Assembly: GCF_016863035.1 (NCBI RefSeq)
Contig: NZ_BOOC01000014.1
Coordinates: 248,001 to 312,000 of the forward strand
From: Microbispora corallina
GTDB taxonomy: Bacteria; Actinomycetota; Actinomycetes; Streptosporangiales; Streptosporangiaceae
Length of the DNA stretch: 64,000 bases
Direction: 5' to 3'
A model generated the notes under the pieces. It saw only the letters and a list, made by a program, of their open reading frames with translations, searched no databases and had not been told where the DNA came from. Position 1 is the stretch's first letter; every line of letters begins with the position of its first letter. Shown in pieces: positions 32,956-41,258 of this stretch. The position numbers and the translations under genes were made by a program.

Positions 32956-34302
32956 TCACACCAGGGCGAGGGTGCTGCCCTCCGGGTCGCCCGGGTCGTC
33001 GTCGGCGAAGCCGGGCACCCAGCGGACGACCTCGTCGCGGAACCGGGCCGTCGCCCCGAGCTGGCAGAGCACGCCCACGCCGGCGGCGTGGACCCGGTGG
33101 ACCAGCACGTACGACGCGGGGAGGTTGAGCTGGCGCACCACGTTGGTGGGCCGCAGGTCGGCGGCGGTCGCCGCCTGCTGCCGCAGCCACTCCCGGCTGA
33201 AGGTGAACTCCTCCACCCGCGTCGGCTCGACGTACGGCGCGAGGAACGCGCGGAGGGCGTCGGCGTCGACCTCGATGTGCGGGCGGATGAACCCCTCCTC
33301 GCGCAGCCCCCGCACCACGGCCTCCATGTCGCCCTGGTTGAAGATCCGGGTCAGCGTGCCGAAGACGACGGGGTAGCCGTCGGGCAGCCGGTTGACGGCG
33401 CCGAAGTCGAGCACGCCGAGCCGGCCGTCCTCCATGACGCGGAAGTTGCCGGGGTGGGGGTCGGCGTGCAGCATGCCCACCCGGGCCGGGGAGCTGAACA
33501 GGAACCGGACGAGCTGCAGTCCGGCCCGGTTGCGCTCCTCCTGAGTGCCGTCGGTGATGATCCGGGACAGCGGGGTGCCGGTCATCCACTCGCTGACCAG
33601 GATCTGCTCGTTGGCGGCGATCACGTCGGGCACGTGGAAGTCGGGGTCGTCCCGGAACTCCTGGGCGAAGGCGTGCTGGGCCTCGGCCTCCTTCAGGTAG
33701 TCGAGCTCCTCGGCCACCCGCTCCTTGAGCTCGGCGAGGACCGGCTTGATGTCGAGGCCCGGCAGCATCGCCCCGAACAGCTTGCCGAGCCGCGCGAGCT
33801 GGTTGAAGTCAGCGATCAGCGCCTTGCCGGCGCCCGGGTACTGGATCTTCACGGCCACCGGGCGGCCGTCGTGCCAGACCGCGCGGTGGACCTGACCGAT
33901 GGACGCGGCGGCCGTGGGAGCGTCGTCGAACTCCCGGAAGTTCTCCCGCCAGTCGTCGCCGAGCTGCTCGGCGAGGACCCGGTGGACGGTCGCCGCCGGC
34001 AGCGGCGGCGCGGCGTCCTGCAGCCGGGTCAGTGTGGCGCGGTACGGGCCGGCGATCTCGGGAGGCAGCGCGGCCTCGAAGATCGACAACGCCTGGCCGA
34101 GCTTCATGGCGCCGCCCTTGAGCTCGCCGAGGACCTTGAAGATCTGGTCGGCCGTCCGCTGCTGGATCTCCTGGGCCACCCGCTCCGCCGGAGCGCCCCC
34201 GAGCCGTCTGCCCAGCCCGAGCGCGGTGCGGCCGGCGAACCCCAGGGGGAGCGTGGCGAGCTTGGCCGAGCGGGTCACGGCACGGTGGGGAAGGTCACTC
34301 AC
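32956..34302 (-). CDS. ABC1/AarF/UbiB-family kinase-like protein
   Basis: About 448 residues if it begins at GTG 34302 (VSDLPHRAVTRSAKLA), the form expected from homologs; a TTG at 34341 is an alternative and the ribosome site is poorly spaced for both. UbiB features: KxGQ motif GGAMKLGQALS, ASIGQVHRA (Ala-rich P-loop analog), VAVKIQYPG (Lys), LHADPHPGNF (catalytic Asp/Asn) and GVLDFGAV. The family is atypical kinase/ATPase linked to isoprenoid lipid metabolism. Its M. tuberculosis counterpart Rv3197 is next to whiB7 and reported in the WhiB7 regulon. Confidence 0.85.
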   Translation of the reverse strand: MSDLPHRAVTRSAKLATLPLGFAGRTALGLGRRLGGAPAERVAQEIQQRTADQIFKVLGELKGGAMKLGQALSIFEAALPPEIAGPYRATLTRLQDAAPPLPAATVHRVLAEQLGDDWRENFREFDDAPTAAASIGQVHRAVWHDGRPVAVKIQYPGAGKALIADFNQLARLGKLFGAMLPGLDIKPVLAELKERVAEELDYLKEAEAQHAFAQEFRDDPDFHVPDVIAANEQILVSEWMTGTPLSRIITDGTQEERNRAGLQLVRFLFSSPARVGMLHADPHPGNFRVMEDGRLGVLDFGAVNRLPDGYPVVFGTLTRIFNQGDMEAVVRGLREEGFIRPHIEVDADALRAFLAPYVEPTRVEEFTFSREWLRQQAATAADLRPTNVVRQLNLPASYVLVHRVHAAGVGVLCQLGATARFRDEVVRWVPGFADDDPGDPEGSTLALV

Positions 34303-34493
34303 CTCCCCATTGTCGGCGATGACGAGTGCTTTCGACCACAATTTCCGTTCGTCTTGACTTGAGGAGGGCGGACAAACGGAGGTCGTCCGGGGAATCCCGC
34401 CTCCTCCGCCTCACCGGCAGCACAGCTCACGCGGCCTCCGCTCTCGATCACGCGGCTTCGGTCACCGGCCTCCGCTCCTGTCCGTTCTCGGGG

Positions 34494-35573
34494 TCACGCG
34501 GCTTCGGCTTCGGGCGCCGGGGGAAGACCGGCGCGGGAGGCGGCGCGGCAGTCGCACTCGGGGTGCGGCTGCCAGGTGCGGCGGCGCCAGTGCCAGCCGG
34601 GGGCCACGTCCCATGTGCTGCCCGGCACCTCGCCGCGGTCGAGGTAGTCGAGCGCGTGGGCCGCGGCCTGGGCGGCGACCAGCGACGCGAGCGCGACGTC
34701 GCACGCGATCTCGCCCGGCGGGTAGCCGCCGAGCCGCGCGACCACAGCCGGCCAGGACGGGTCGCGGTCGCGGCGGACCAGGTCGAGGCACCGCAGGCAG
34801 GGCGTGACCCCCGGGACGACGAGCGGGCCGGCGCAGCCGTGCCCCTCGAACGCGGCCGCCAGCAGATGGGGGACGCCCCCCGTGACCAGGTCGCGGACGA
34901 GGACCGGGTCGAGTGGGCCGACGGGGGCCAGGACCACGAGGTCGGGCCCGGGCGCGTGATCCCCCAGCCGGGACGCCGAGCGGCCCGGCCACGCGGTGAT
35001 CCCCGGCGCGATCTCCCGAAGGAGCGCGACGGCGGCGTCCTCCCGCGACCCGCCGAGCGCCACCCGGCCGAGGCCACCGGGCGCGAGATCCTCCGGCCGG
35101 GCGGCGCCGGGGTCGACGACGCACACATGGCCGACGCCCGCGGCGGCGAACAATGCGGCCACCTGCGCGCCGACCCGCCCCGCGCCGTAGATCCGGACCC
35201 GTCCGGCGCGCCTGGCGGCCATGGCCCGCATGCCGCCGTCGGACGAGGTGAGGGACAGCCGCGCGAGGTCGGGCCGGAGCCGGTCGCGCTCGGCGACGGT
35301 CAGCCCGGCGAGGGCGTCGGGCCGGACGGCTGCGTCCTCGATCAGGCCGCGCTCGGCGAGCCGGTCGACCACCTCGCGGGCCGACCCCTCGTCGAGGCCG
35401 CCCTCGGCCGCGGCCTGCCGGAGCGTCCGCGTGCCGTCGAGGCCGTCGATCAGGCGCCGTACGGGCGGCTCGACGTCGATGAGCACGACGGCGCGGAGCG
35501 GGTGGACGCCGAACTGGAGGGTGCGGCCGTCGCGCTCGACGCGCCGCAGGGCGGGCTTCACACGGGGTCTCAT
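34494..35573 (-). CDS. ThiF/E1-like adenylyltransferase homolog
   Basis: 359 residues, ATG 35573. An N-terminal winged-helix-like segment (VEPPVRRLIDGLDGTRTLRQAA, DRLAERGLIEDAAV) is followed by a Rossmann E1 core (VRIYGAGRVGAQVAALF) and a zinc-type CLRCLD pair with HPECDC near the C-terminus. This layout resembles proteins annotated as TOMM precursor leader-peptide-binding or cyclodehydratase-related. No precursor peptide, YcaO or dehydrogenase is nearby, so a role in peptide modification is not supported. The catalytic Arg/Asp set of true E1 enzymes is not obvious. Function unknown. Confidence 0.75.
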   Translation of the reverse strand: MRPRVKPALRRVERDGRTLQFGVHPLRAVVLIDVEPPVRRLIDGLDGTRTLRQAAAEGGLDEGSAREVVDRLAERGLIEDAAVRPDALAGLTVAERDRLRPDLARLSLTSSDGGMRAMAARRAGRVRIYGAGRVGAQVAALFAAAGVGHVCVVDPGAARPEDLAPGGLGRVALGGSREDAAVALLREIAPGITAWPGRSASRLGDHAPGPDLVVLAPVGPLDPVLVRDLVTGGVPHLLAAAFEGHGCAGPLVVPGVTPCLRCLDLVRRDRDPSWPAVVARLGGYPPGEIACDVALASLVAAQAAAHALDYLDRGEVPGSTWDVAPGWHWRRRTWQPHPECDCRAASRAGLPPAPEAEAA

Positions 35574-35773
35574 AGTCGCCAGACCTTGTCACAGCCAGGG
35601 CCGCCCGGGATTGGAAACCATCGGGGCTGTGGATAATTACCGGGGTGTTCGTTGCCGCTGAACAACCGGAATCGCGACGTTTTCACGCCCGCAAGGTCAT
35701 GTTCGCCCGATTGACCAGGGAGAACGTGTATCACCCCCTGTGGAATTCGGCGCGTGTCGGCTACCTTTCATAT

Positions 35774-36289
35774 GTGCCCCCCGAGACAGTCGAGGTTCGT
35801 CGGAGCGCACGACGGCGGCGAACCGTTTCCGCGTACCGCGATGGCGACAAAACCATCGTGTTGCTTCCGGCTGGTCTGAGCACGACCGACGAGGAGCAGT
35901 GGGTGCGCCGCATGCTCGACCGCCTCGCGGCCAAGGAGCAGCGAAAACGCCCCAGCGACGACGATTTGCTCGACCGGGCGATGGAGCTGTCGGCGCGCTA
36001 CCTGGACGGACGGGCCATCCCGACGAGCGTGCGCTGGGTGGAGAACCAGTTGCACCGCTGGGGATCCTGCACGCCCGACCACGGCACGATCAGGCTGTCG
36101 GCCCGGCTGCGGGGCATGCCCGCCTGGGTCGTAGATTACGTGATCATGCATGAGCTGGTCCACCTGCTCGTCCCGAGTCACGGCCCCCGGTTCTGGGCCC
36201 TCGTCGAGCGCTACCCGCGCGCGGAACGTGCCAGGGGATTCCTCGAGGGCTACTCGATGGCGGCCAACGGCTCGACGGAGGAGTGTTGA
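35774..36289 (+). CDS. YgjP-like (M48-type) metallopeptidase
   Basis: About 171 residues from GTG 35774 (VPPETVEVRRSARRRRTVSA), the start seen in homologs; ATG 35699 or an earlier start in the same frame are possible, and no ribosome site decides. The zinc site is complete: IMHELVHLLVPSHGPRFW (HExxH with third His), preceded by RWGSCTPDHGTIRLSARL, the hallmark of the DUF45/YgjP family. Soluble. It overlaps the next gene by seven bases. Confidence 0.83.
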   Translation: MPPETVEVRRSARRRRTVSAYRDGDKTIVLLPAGLSTTDEEQWVRRMLDRLAAKEQRKRPSDDDLLDRAMELSARYLDGRAIPTSVRWVENQLHRWGSCTPDHGTIRLSARLRGMPAWVVDYVIMHELVHLLVPSHGPRFWALVERYPRAERARGFLEGYSMAANGSTEEC

Positions 36290-36861
36290 GCCGTGTCGCC
36301 GCGGTCCTGGTCTCGGCCGGGATGGCCGGCGGCGCGCCTCCGGGCGTCGACCCCGGCGAATTCCTCCTGGCCGTCGCCGAGGACACCTACGAGATGGTCG
36401 CCGGGCTGGAGCTGGTCCGGCCGGTGATCCTCTCCGTGGGCGTCCCGGGGCTCGACGAGATCGCCTGGCCGGGCACGCCGGTGATCGAGATCGGCTCCCC
36501 GGCCGACGCCTTCGCCGCCCTGCCGTCCGCCGACGAGGGGGTGGTGGTCAGCGGCGACGCCCCCGACCTGCCGCCGCTGCTGATCGGCAAGCTGTTCCGC
36601 GAGCTCGGCCGCGCGCCGGTCGCCGTCTGCCCCGCCGAGGGCGGTGGAGCCGCCGCCGTCGCGGCCCGGCTGCCGCTGCCCGGCTGGGCCACGCCCGACT
36701 TCGACGAGCCCGACCTCGTCGGGACGCTCCGCGGCCGGGCCCCCGGGCGCCGCATGGTCGCCACCGGTCCCGGCTGGCACCGCCTCCGCGCTCCGGCGGA
36801 CGTCGCCCGGCTCGACCTCGGCCTGGAGGGCTGGGACAACACCCGCGCCCTGCTCACCTGA
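36283..36861 (+). CDS. Conserved protein of unknown function
   Basis: 192 residues, GTG 36283 after GGAGG; TTG 36286 is equally placed. It is Ala/Pro/Gly-rich with alternating strands (PVILSVGVPGLDEIAWPGTPVIEIG, FDEPDLVGTLRGRAPGRRMVATG). This may be a degenerate nucleotidyltransferase or glycosyltransferase-A-like fold, but no DxD or GxG motif convinces me. It is co-translated with the YgjP-like peptidase. Confidence 0.6.
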   Translation: MLSRVAAVLVSAGMAGGAPPGVDPGEFLLAVAEDTYEMVAGLELVRPVILSVGVPGLDEIAWPGTPVIEIGSPADAFAALPSADEGVVVSGDAPDLPPLLIGKLFRELGRAPVAVCPAEGGGAAAVAARLPLPGWATPDFDEPDLVGTLRGRAPGRRMVATGPGWHRLRAPADVARLDLGLEGWDNTRALLT

Positions 36862-36867
36862 CACGAC

Positions 36868-36900
36868 GCCGTCGATCAGGCGCCGTACGGGCGGCTCGAC
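36868..36900. repeat. 33-base direct repeat, intergenic copy
   Basis: These 33 bases are identical to 35442-35474 inside the ThiF-like gene, where the minus strand encodes VEPPVRRLIDG. The intergenic copy lies just past the stop at 36861 and has no reading frame of its own. It looks like a fragment duplicated from the nearby gene. Confidence 0.8.
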
Positions 36901-36933
36901 TCGGACCGGACGCGCACCGGCGTCCGGCCGTCC

Positions 36934-37173
36934 TCATCCCTTCCTCAGGCGGGAGGACAGCCGTCGCAGCCGCGGCACCAGCACGTAGACGACGATCGGG
37001 ACCGTCAGCGTCGCCATGATCGGGGGCTGCGCGTACGACGGAAGCCCGCGGAGAAGCCCGCCGAGGACGAACTGCAGGACGCTCAGCGTGGGCAGGACGG
37101 CGGCCCAGACCAGCAGGGCCTGCTGGTGCACCGAGGGCTCGGCCGGCCGCCGGGGTGTGGTGCTCGCGCTCAT
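36934..37173 (-). CDS. Small two-helix membrane protein
   Basis: 79 residues, ATG 37173 with GGAG upstream. Two transmembrane segments (LLVWAAVLPTLSVLQFVLGGLL and PPIMATLTVPIVVYVLVPRL) and a basic C-terminus (RRLSSRLRKG). It resembles small actinobacterial membrane proteins found next to regulators. It is divergent from the LysR gene and is that regulator's most likely target. Function unknown. Confidence 0.7.
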   Translation of the reverse strand: MSASTTPRRPAEPSVHQQALLVWAAVLPTLSVLQFVLGGLLRGLPSYAQPPIMATLTVPIVVYVLVPRLRRLSSRLRKG

Positions 37174-37275
37174 CGGGACTCCTCCGGTATCCGGGACGGC
37201 GGGGGCGCCGTGCTCATGACTTCACCTTGCGGCCTGCCGACGCAGAAGTCCAAGATATGGATGAACTGACTACCT

Positions 37276-37290
37276 ATAAGGAACGCTTAT
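37276..37290. promoter_or_regulatory. LysR-type operator
   Basis: ATAAG-GAACG-CTTAT is a perfect inverted repeat that fits the LysR T-N11-A rule. It lies in the 115-base gap between the divergent membrane protein and LysR genes and overlaps the LysR start codon, suggesting autorepression. Confidence 0.6.
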
Positions 37291-38209
37291 GGAGCTGCGC
37301 CAGCTGCTCTACTTCGTGGCGACGGCCGAGGAGGGGAGCTTCACCCGGGCCGCCGTGCGGGTCCACGTCGCCCAACCGGCGATCAGCCAGCAGATCGCGC
37401 AGTTGGAGCGCGAGCTCGGAGACAGGCTGTTCGACCGATCGGAACGGCGCGTGCGGCTGACCCCGGCGGGGGAGGCGTTCCTCCCGCACGCGCGCGCCGC
37501 TCTGGAGGCGGCCGGTGCCGGGAAGGACGCCGTCAGCTCGCTGCGCGGGGAGCTGACGGGGCGGCTGGCGATCGGCGCCGTCCCCTGCCCGCCCGACTGG
37601 CTGACGGAGCGGCTGGCCGATTTCCGCCGCCGCCACCCCCGGGTGCGTCTCACGCTCCGCACCGGCGATCCGCAGGACCTCACCGCGGCCGTGGCCGGGA
37701 GCGTCCTGGACGCCGCGGTCATCGGGCTCGTGGGCGGGCGGCTGCCGGCGGGGCCGGCGGGTCAGCGGCTTCCCGCCGTGCTCGCCGCCCAGGACCTCGA
37801 GGACGAGCCGCTCGTCGTCGCCCTAGCCCCAGGCCATCGGCTCGCGGGAGCCTCGGAGCTGTCGCTGCGCGAGCTGCGCGACGAGCCCGTCGTCACGCTG
37901 GTCGAGGGCTCTGGCCTTCGGGACGTCCTGGAGAGTGCCTGCGCCGAGGCCGGGTTCGTCCCCCGGGTCGAGGCCGAGACCGACGACCTGCACAGTGTGG
38001 CCGATCTCGTCGCCCACAGGTTCGGCGTCGCCGTCCTCCCCCGGTCGGCGGCGCGGCGGACGCGGCGGGAGCTCGTGATCGCCGGGCTGCGCGATCCCGG
38101 CCTGCGGCGTTCGACGGCGCTCGTCTGGCACCGCGGCCGGATCTCCCTCCCGGGGCGGGCCTTCCTCGACCTCGTGGAGGCCCGGGAGACGCCGGCCCGT
38201 CCCGGATGA
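37289..38209 (+). CDS. LysR-family transcriptional regulator
   Basis: 306 residues, ATG 37289 (MELRQLLYFVATAEEGSFTR). The classical N-terminal winged helix-turn-helix runs through AAVRVHVAQPAISQQIAQLERELGDRLFDR, followed by a linker helix and the substrate-binding domain with LRTGDPQDL and the PLVVALAPGHRLA segments. It probably controls the divergent small membrane protein and itself. Effector unknown. Confidence 0.9.
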   Translation: MELRQLLYFVATAEEGSFTRAAVRVHVAQPAISQQIAQLERELGDRLFDRSERRVRLTPAGEAFLPHARAALEAAGAGKDAVSSLRGELTGRLAIGAVPCPPDWLTERLADFRRRHPRVRLTLRTGDPQDLTAAVAGSVLDAAVIGLVGGRLPAGPAGQRLPAVLAAQDLEDEPLVVALAPGHRLAGASELSLRELRDEPVVTLVEGSGLRDVLESACAEAGFVPRVEAETDDLHSVADLVAHRFGVAVLPRSAARRTRRELVIAGLRDPGLRRSTALVWHRGRISLPGRAFLDLVEARETPARPG

Positions 38210-38218
38210 GGGCACGCC

Positions 38219-39211
38219 TCACGGCCCGGGCAGACGCAGCTCCGCGAAGAGGGCGCGGTGGTCGGTGCCCGGAACGGCGTGCACGCTCGTGGCGACGGCC
38301 GACGCCCGCCGGTCCACCAGCACGTGGTCGATGGTGATGAACGGCGGCATCCGCTTGTTGGCGGGCCAGGTGGCGAGCAGGCCGTTCCCCGTCTCGTCCG
38401 CCGCGTCGGCGTACCCCTTGGCCAGCACGTCGCGCAGCGCCGCGTGGTCGAGGCTGGCGTTGAAGTCGCCGGACAGCACGCGCACGGCCCCGGAGGCGGG
38501 CGCCGGCAGTGACCTCAGGTCGGCGGTCCAGGCGGCCACGTCCGGCCCCAGCGGCGCGAGCGTGTGCACGTCGACGATCTCCACGGCCCGGCCGCCGGGC
38601 AGGGTGAGCCTCGCCGCCGGCATGTGGTGGCCGCCCTCGGGCGCGAAGTCCGGCAGGTCGGTCAGCGGGAGACGGGAGAAGATCCCGCTGCCCTCCGGGC
38701 CGTACCCCTCCTCGACGTCGCGGTACGGCAGCAGCGCGCCGATCCCGGCCGCGTCCAGGGCCGCGACCTCGTCCGGGTCGAGCTCCTGGGTGGTGAGGAC
38801 GTCGGGACGCAGGCGCCGTACGAGGTCGACGACGGTCGGGGCGTCGCCGTTGCCGAAGAACAGATTGACGGTGAGGATCCGCAGCGCGGGACCGGTCGCC
38901 GTGGGCGTGGAGGCGAACGCGCGCGGCAGCACGGCGCACCCGAGGAGCACGGCCGCCGCCACCGCCGTCGCGATCGCGGCCCGGCTGCGCGCCGCCACGG
39001 CCGCCAGCGCCGCGAACGGCGACACCAGGGCGACGTACGGCGTGGCCGTCATGAGCTCGACGATCACCGGACCGCGGTCGAGCCCGGCCAGCCGGGCCAC
39101 GGCCCAGAACGCGACCGGCGCCACGACCGCCCAGGCGAGCGGCCGGGACACGCGCAGCCGCCCGCGTGGGGGAGCGGCGATCTCGCCGCCGACGTCCGCC
39201 TCGGTGGTCAT
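38219..39211 (-). CDS. Membrane-anchored endonuclease/exonuclease/phosphatase-family protein
   Basis: 330 residues, ATG 39211 (MTTEADVGGE); a longer frame upstream lacks support. Three transmembrane segments (about residues 20-105) precede an extracytoplasmic EEP domain with LRILTVNLFFGNGD, the metal site TTQELDPDEV, GSGIFSRLPL, VLSGDFNASLDH, ITIDHVLVD and the terminal GTDHRALFAEL. All catalytic positions of the DNase I-like fold appear present. Substrate may be nucleic acid, a lipid phosphate or a sugar phosphate. It ends 9 bases from the LysR gene. Confidence 0.82.
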   Translation of the reverse strand: MTTEADVGGEIAAPPRGRLRVSRPLAWAVVAPVAFWAVARLAGLDRGPVIVELMTATPYVALVSPFAALAAVAARSRAAIATAVAAAVLLGCAVLPRAFASTPTATGPALRILTVNLFFGNGDAPTVVDLVRRLRPDVLTTQELDPDEVAALDAAGIGALLPYRDVEEGYGPEGSGIFSRLPLTDLPDFAPEGGHHMPAARLTLPGGRAVEIVDVHTLAPLGPDVAAWTADLRSLPAPASGAVRVLSGDFNASLDHAALRDVLAKGYADAADETGNGLLATWPANKRMPPFITIDHVLVDRRASAVATSVHAVPGTDHRALFAELRLPGP

Positions 39212-39287
39212 GATCTCGACCCTAGCCAGCGGCCGCGAAAGCCGTCGTGAGGCCGATGTGCGTGTTCCGTGCAGAACCGGCCGGGAC

Positions 39288-39833
39288 TCAGGCGGCGGTG
39301 AGGAGGGCGCGGGCACGCCTGGCCAGCCGCCGGGTGGCCTCGTCGCTCAGCTCGGGGATCCCGTCCACGGGGAACCAGCGCAGGTCGAGCGACTCGTCGC
39401 TGATCACCGCCTCGGCGCCGGGCGGGGCGATCGCGCCGTACTCCACGTCGAGGTGCCAGCTGTGCGGGGGGTGGCACCAGACCTTGTGCCGGTCGAGGGC
39501 GAGCGGCCCGTCGAGCAGCACGAGCCCGGGGATGCCGGACTCCTCGGTCGCCTCGCGCAGGGCGACCCCGGCGAGCGTCGCGTCCGTGACCTCGCAGTGC
39601 CCGCCCATCGGCAGCCACATCCCGGCCTTGGGATGCAGGGTCAGCAACACCTTCGTGCCGTCGTGCGACAGGACCGCCGTCGTCGCCGTCAGGTGGCCGG
39701 GCGCGCACTCGCGCCACATCCCGTTCTCGTACGCCTCCAGGTGGGCCACGAACTCGGCGCGGAGGGCCTCCTCGTCGGGAGTCGGCGCGGTCCACCCGGC
39801 CAGTACGGCGTGCGCGTCACGATGCAGGCTCAC
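39288..39833 (-). CDS. Nudix hydrolase
   Basis: 181 residues, GTG 39833. The Nudix motif region is MGGHCEVTDATLAGVALREATEESG; the REATEESG helix is intact, with one extra residue between the glycine loop and the helix as in the GHxExxDxSL subgroup. The N-terminus (LRAEFVAHLEAYENGMWRECAPGHLT) is typical of that subgroup. It should hydrolyse a nucleoside diphosphate-linked substrate. Specificity cannot be read. Confidence 0.87.
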   Translation of the reverse strand: MSLHRDAHAVLAGWTAPTPDEEALRAEFVAHLEAYENGMWRECAPGHLTATTAVLSHDGTKVLLTLHPKAGMWLPMGGHCEVTDATLAGVALREATEESGIPGLVLLDGPLALDRHKVWCHPPHSWHLDVEYGAIAPPGAEAVISDESLDLRWFPVDGIPELSDEATRRLARRARALLTAA

Positions 39834-39895
39834 CGGCGCAGCCTACCCACCCCCGGCGACACGCCCGCCGCGCGCCCGTCCGGCCCCGCACCGGG

Positions 39896-41176
39896 TCAGC
39901 CGGCGTCGCGGGGGCCGTCCTCCTCGCCCGGCTGCTCGGGCTCCTCGAGGTCGGACAGGCCGGACAGGTCGAACTCGGCCTCGCCCTTGACGAACCGGCC
40001 CGGGTCGTCGAGGTCCTCGGCATTGGGCATGAGGTCGGGGTGGCCCCACACGGCGTCGCGGCCCTCGACGCCGCGCTCGTCGGCCAGCGCCTTCCACAGC
40101 GCCGCGGCCTCGCGCAGCCGCCGGGGCCGCAGCTCCAGGCCGACCAGGGTGGCGAAGGTCCGCTCCGCGGGGCCTCCCGTCGCCCGGCGCCGCCGCACGG
40201 TCTCGGCGAGCGCCGTCGCGGACGGCAGCTTGCCGTCGGCAGCGGCGTCCACCACGGTGGCGACCCAGCCCTCGACCAGCGCGAGCGCGGTCTCCAGCCG
40301 GCTCAGCGCCGCCTTCTGCCGCTCGGTCTCCTCGGGCTTGAGCAGCTCGCCGCCGCCCAGGACCTCCTGGATCTGGGCCGGGTTGCTCAGGTCGAGCCCC
40401 TGGAGCTTCTCCTCCAGGGCGGACACGTCCACCGTGATCCCCTGGGCGTACTCCTCCACGGCCCCGAGCAGGTGCGCCCGCAGCCACGGGACGTGCTGGA
40501 ACAGCCGGTGGTGCGCCGCCTCGCGGAGCGCCAGGTAGAGCCTGATCTCGTCCGAGGGCGTCTCGAGTCCCTGGCTGAACGCGGCGACGCCGCCGGGGAG
40601 CAGCGCGGCCGTGTCGGACAGCGGCAGCCCGATGTCGGAGGAGCCGACCACCTCGCGGGCGAGCGAGCCGAGGGCCTGGCCGATCTGCTGGCCGACCATC
40701 ATGCTGCCCATCTGCTTGAGCATGCCCATCAGCGGCCCCGCCATGGCCTGGGCCTCGGGGGGCAGCCCGGACGCGCCGAGCGTGCCGCCCATGGTCTCCA
40801 CCATGCGCGCGGCGACCGGGTCGGCGAGCTGCTTCCACACCGGCACGGTCTTCTCGATCCACTCCGACCGGCTCCACGCCTGCGGGTTGACCACGCCGCT
40901 CGGCAGCGTCGTCACCTCGTTCAGCCACAGGTCGGCCAGGTTGAGGGCCTCGACGATCTGGCGCCGCTCGCCCTCCATGACGCTCGGGTCGCCCTCGGCG
41001 ACCACCGCGTGCCTCGCGATGTTCTTCGCCATCTCCCAGTTGACGGGTCCGGCGTCCGGCGAGGCGGACAGCATGTCCGCGAACTGCCGCATGGCCGCGG
41101 CGATCTGCTCCGGGCTGCCGAACATGGCGAACGGATTGTCGTTGGGGTCGTTTTCGCGACCTGGCAGGTCAGTCAC
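39896..41176 (-). CDS. DUF2342-family zinc-dependent metalloprotease-like protein
   Basis: 426 residues, GTG 41176 after GAGGTGG. The start NPFAMFGSPEQIAAAMRQFADML and the internal LREAAHHRLFQHVPWL are family signatures; the latter replaces the HExxH zinc motif with EAAHHRLF, as in other members. It is soluble with an acidic tail (DLEEPEQPGEEDGPRDAG). The M. tuberculosis counterpart is Rv3195. It is divergent from the epimerase gene. Enzymatic activity is not proven for the family. Confidence 0.85.
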   Translation of the reverse strand: MTDLPGRENDPNDNPFAMFGSPEQIAAAMRQFADMLSASPDAGPVNWEMAKNIARHAVVAEGDPSVMEGERRQIVEALNLADLWLNEVTTLPSGVVNPQAWSRSEWIEKTVPVWKQLADPVAARMVETMGGTLGASGLPPEAQAMAGPLMGMLKQMGSMMVGQQIGQALGSLAREVVGSSDIGLPLSDTAALLPGGVAAFSQGLETPSDEIRLYLALREAAHHRLFQHVPWLRAHLLGAVEEYAQGITVDVSALEEKLQGLDLSNPAQIQEVLGGGELLKPEETERQKAALSRLETALALVEGWVATVVDAAADGKLPSATALAETVRRRRATGGPAERTFATLVGLELRPRRLREAAALWKALADERGVEGRDAVWGHPDLMPNAEDLDDPGRFVKGEAEFDLSGLSDLEEPEQPGEEDGPRDAG

Positions 41177-41258
41177 CGCGCCACCTCGTGCAGGATGGAG
41201 GAGTCCACATCCGCCACGTTATCCGCCGCGGGGCGGATCAGTGCAAAGTGAGGACCTC

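Noticed and set aside
34494-35573. A TOMM/RiPP biosynthetic cluster around the ThiF-like gene
   Set aside because: No YcaO, dehydrogenase or precursor peptide gene is nearby, and the neighbours are housekeeping or regulatory.
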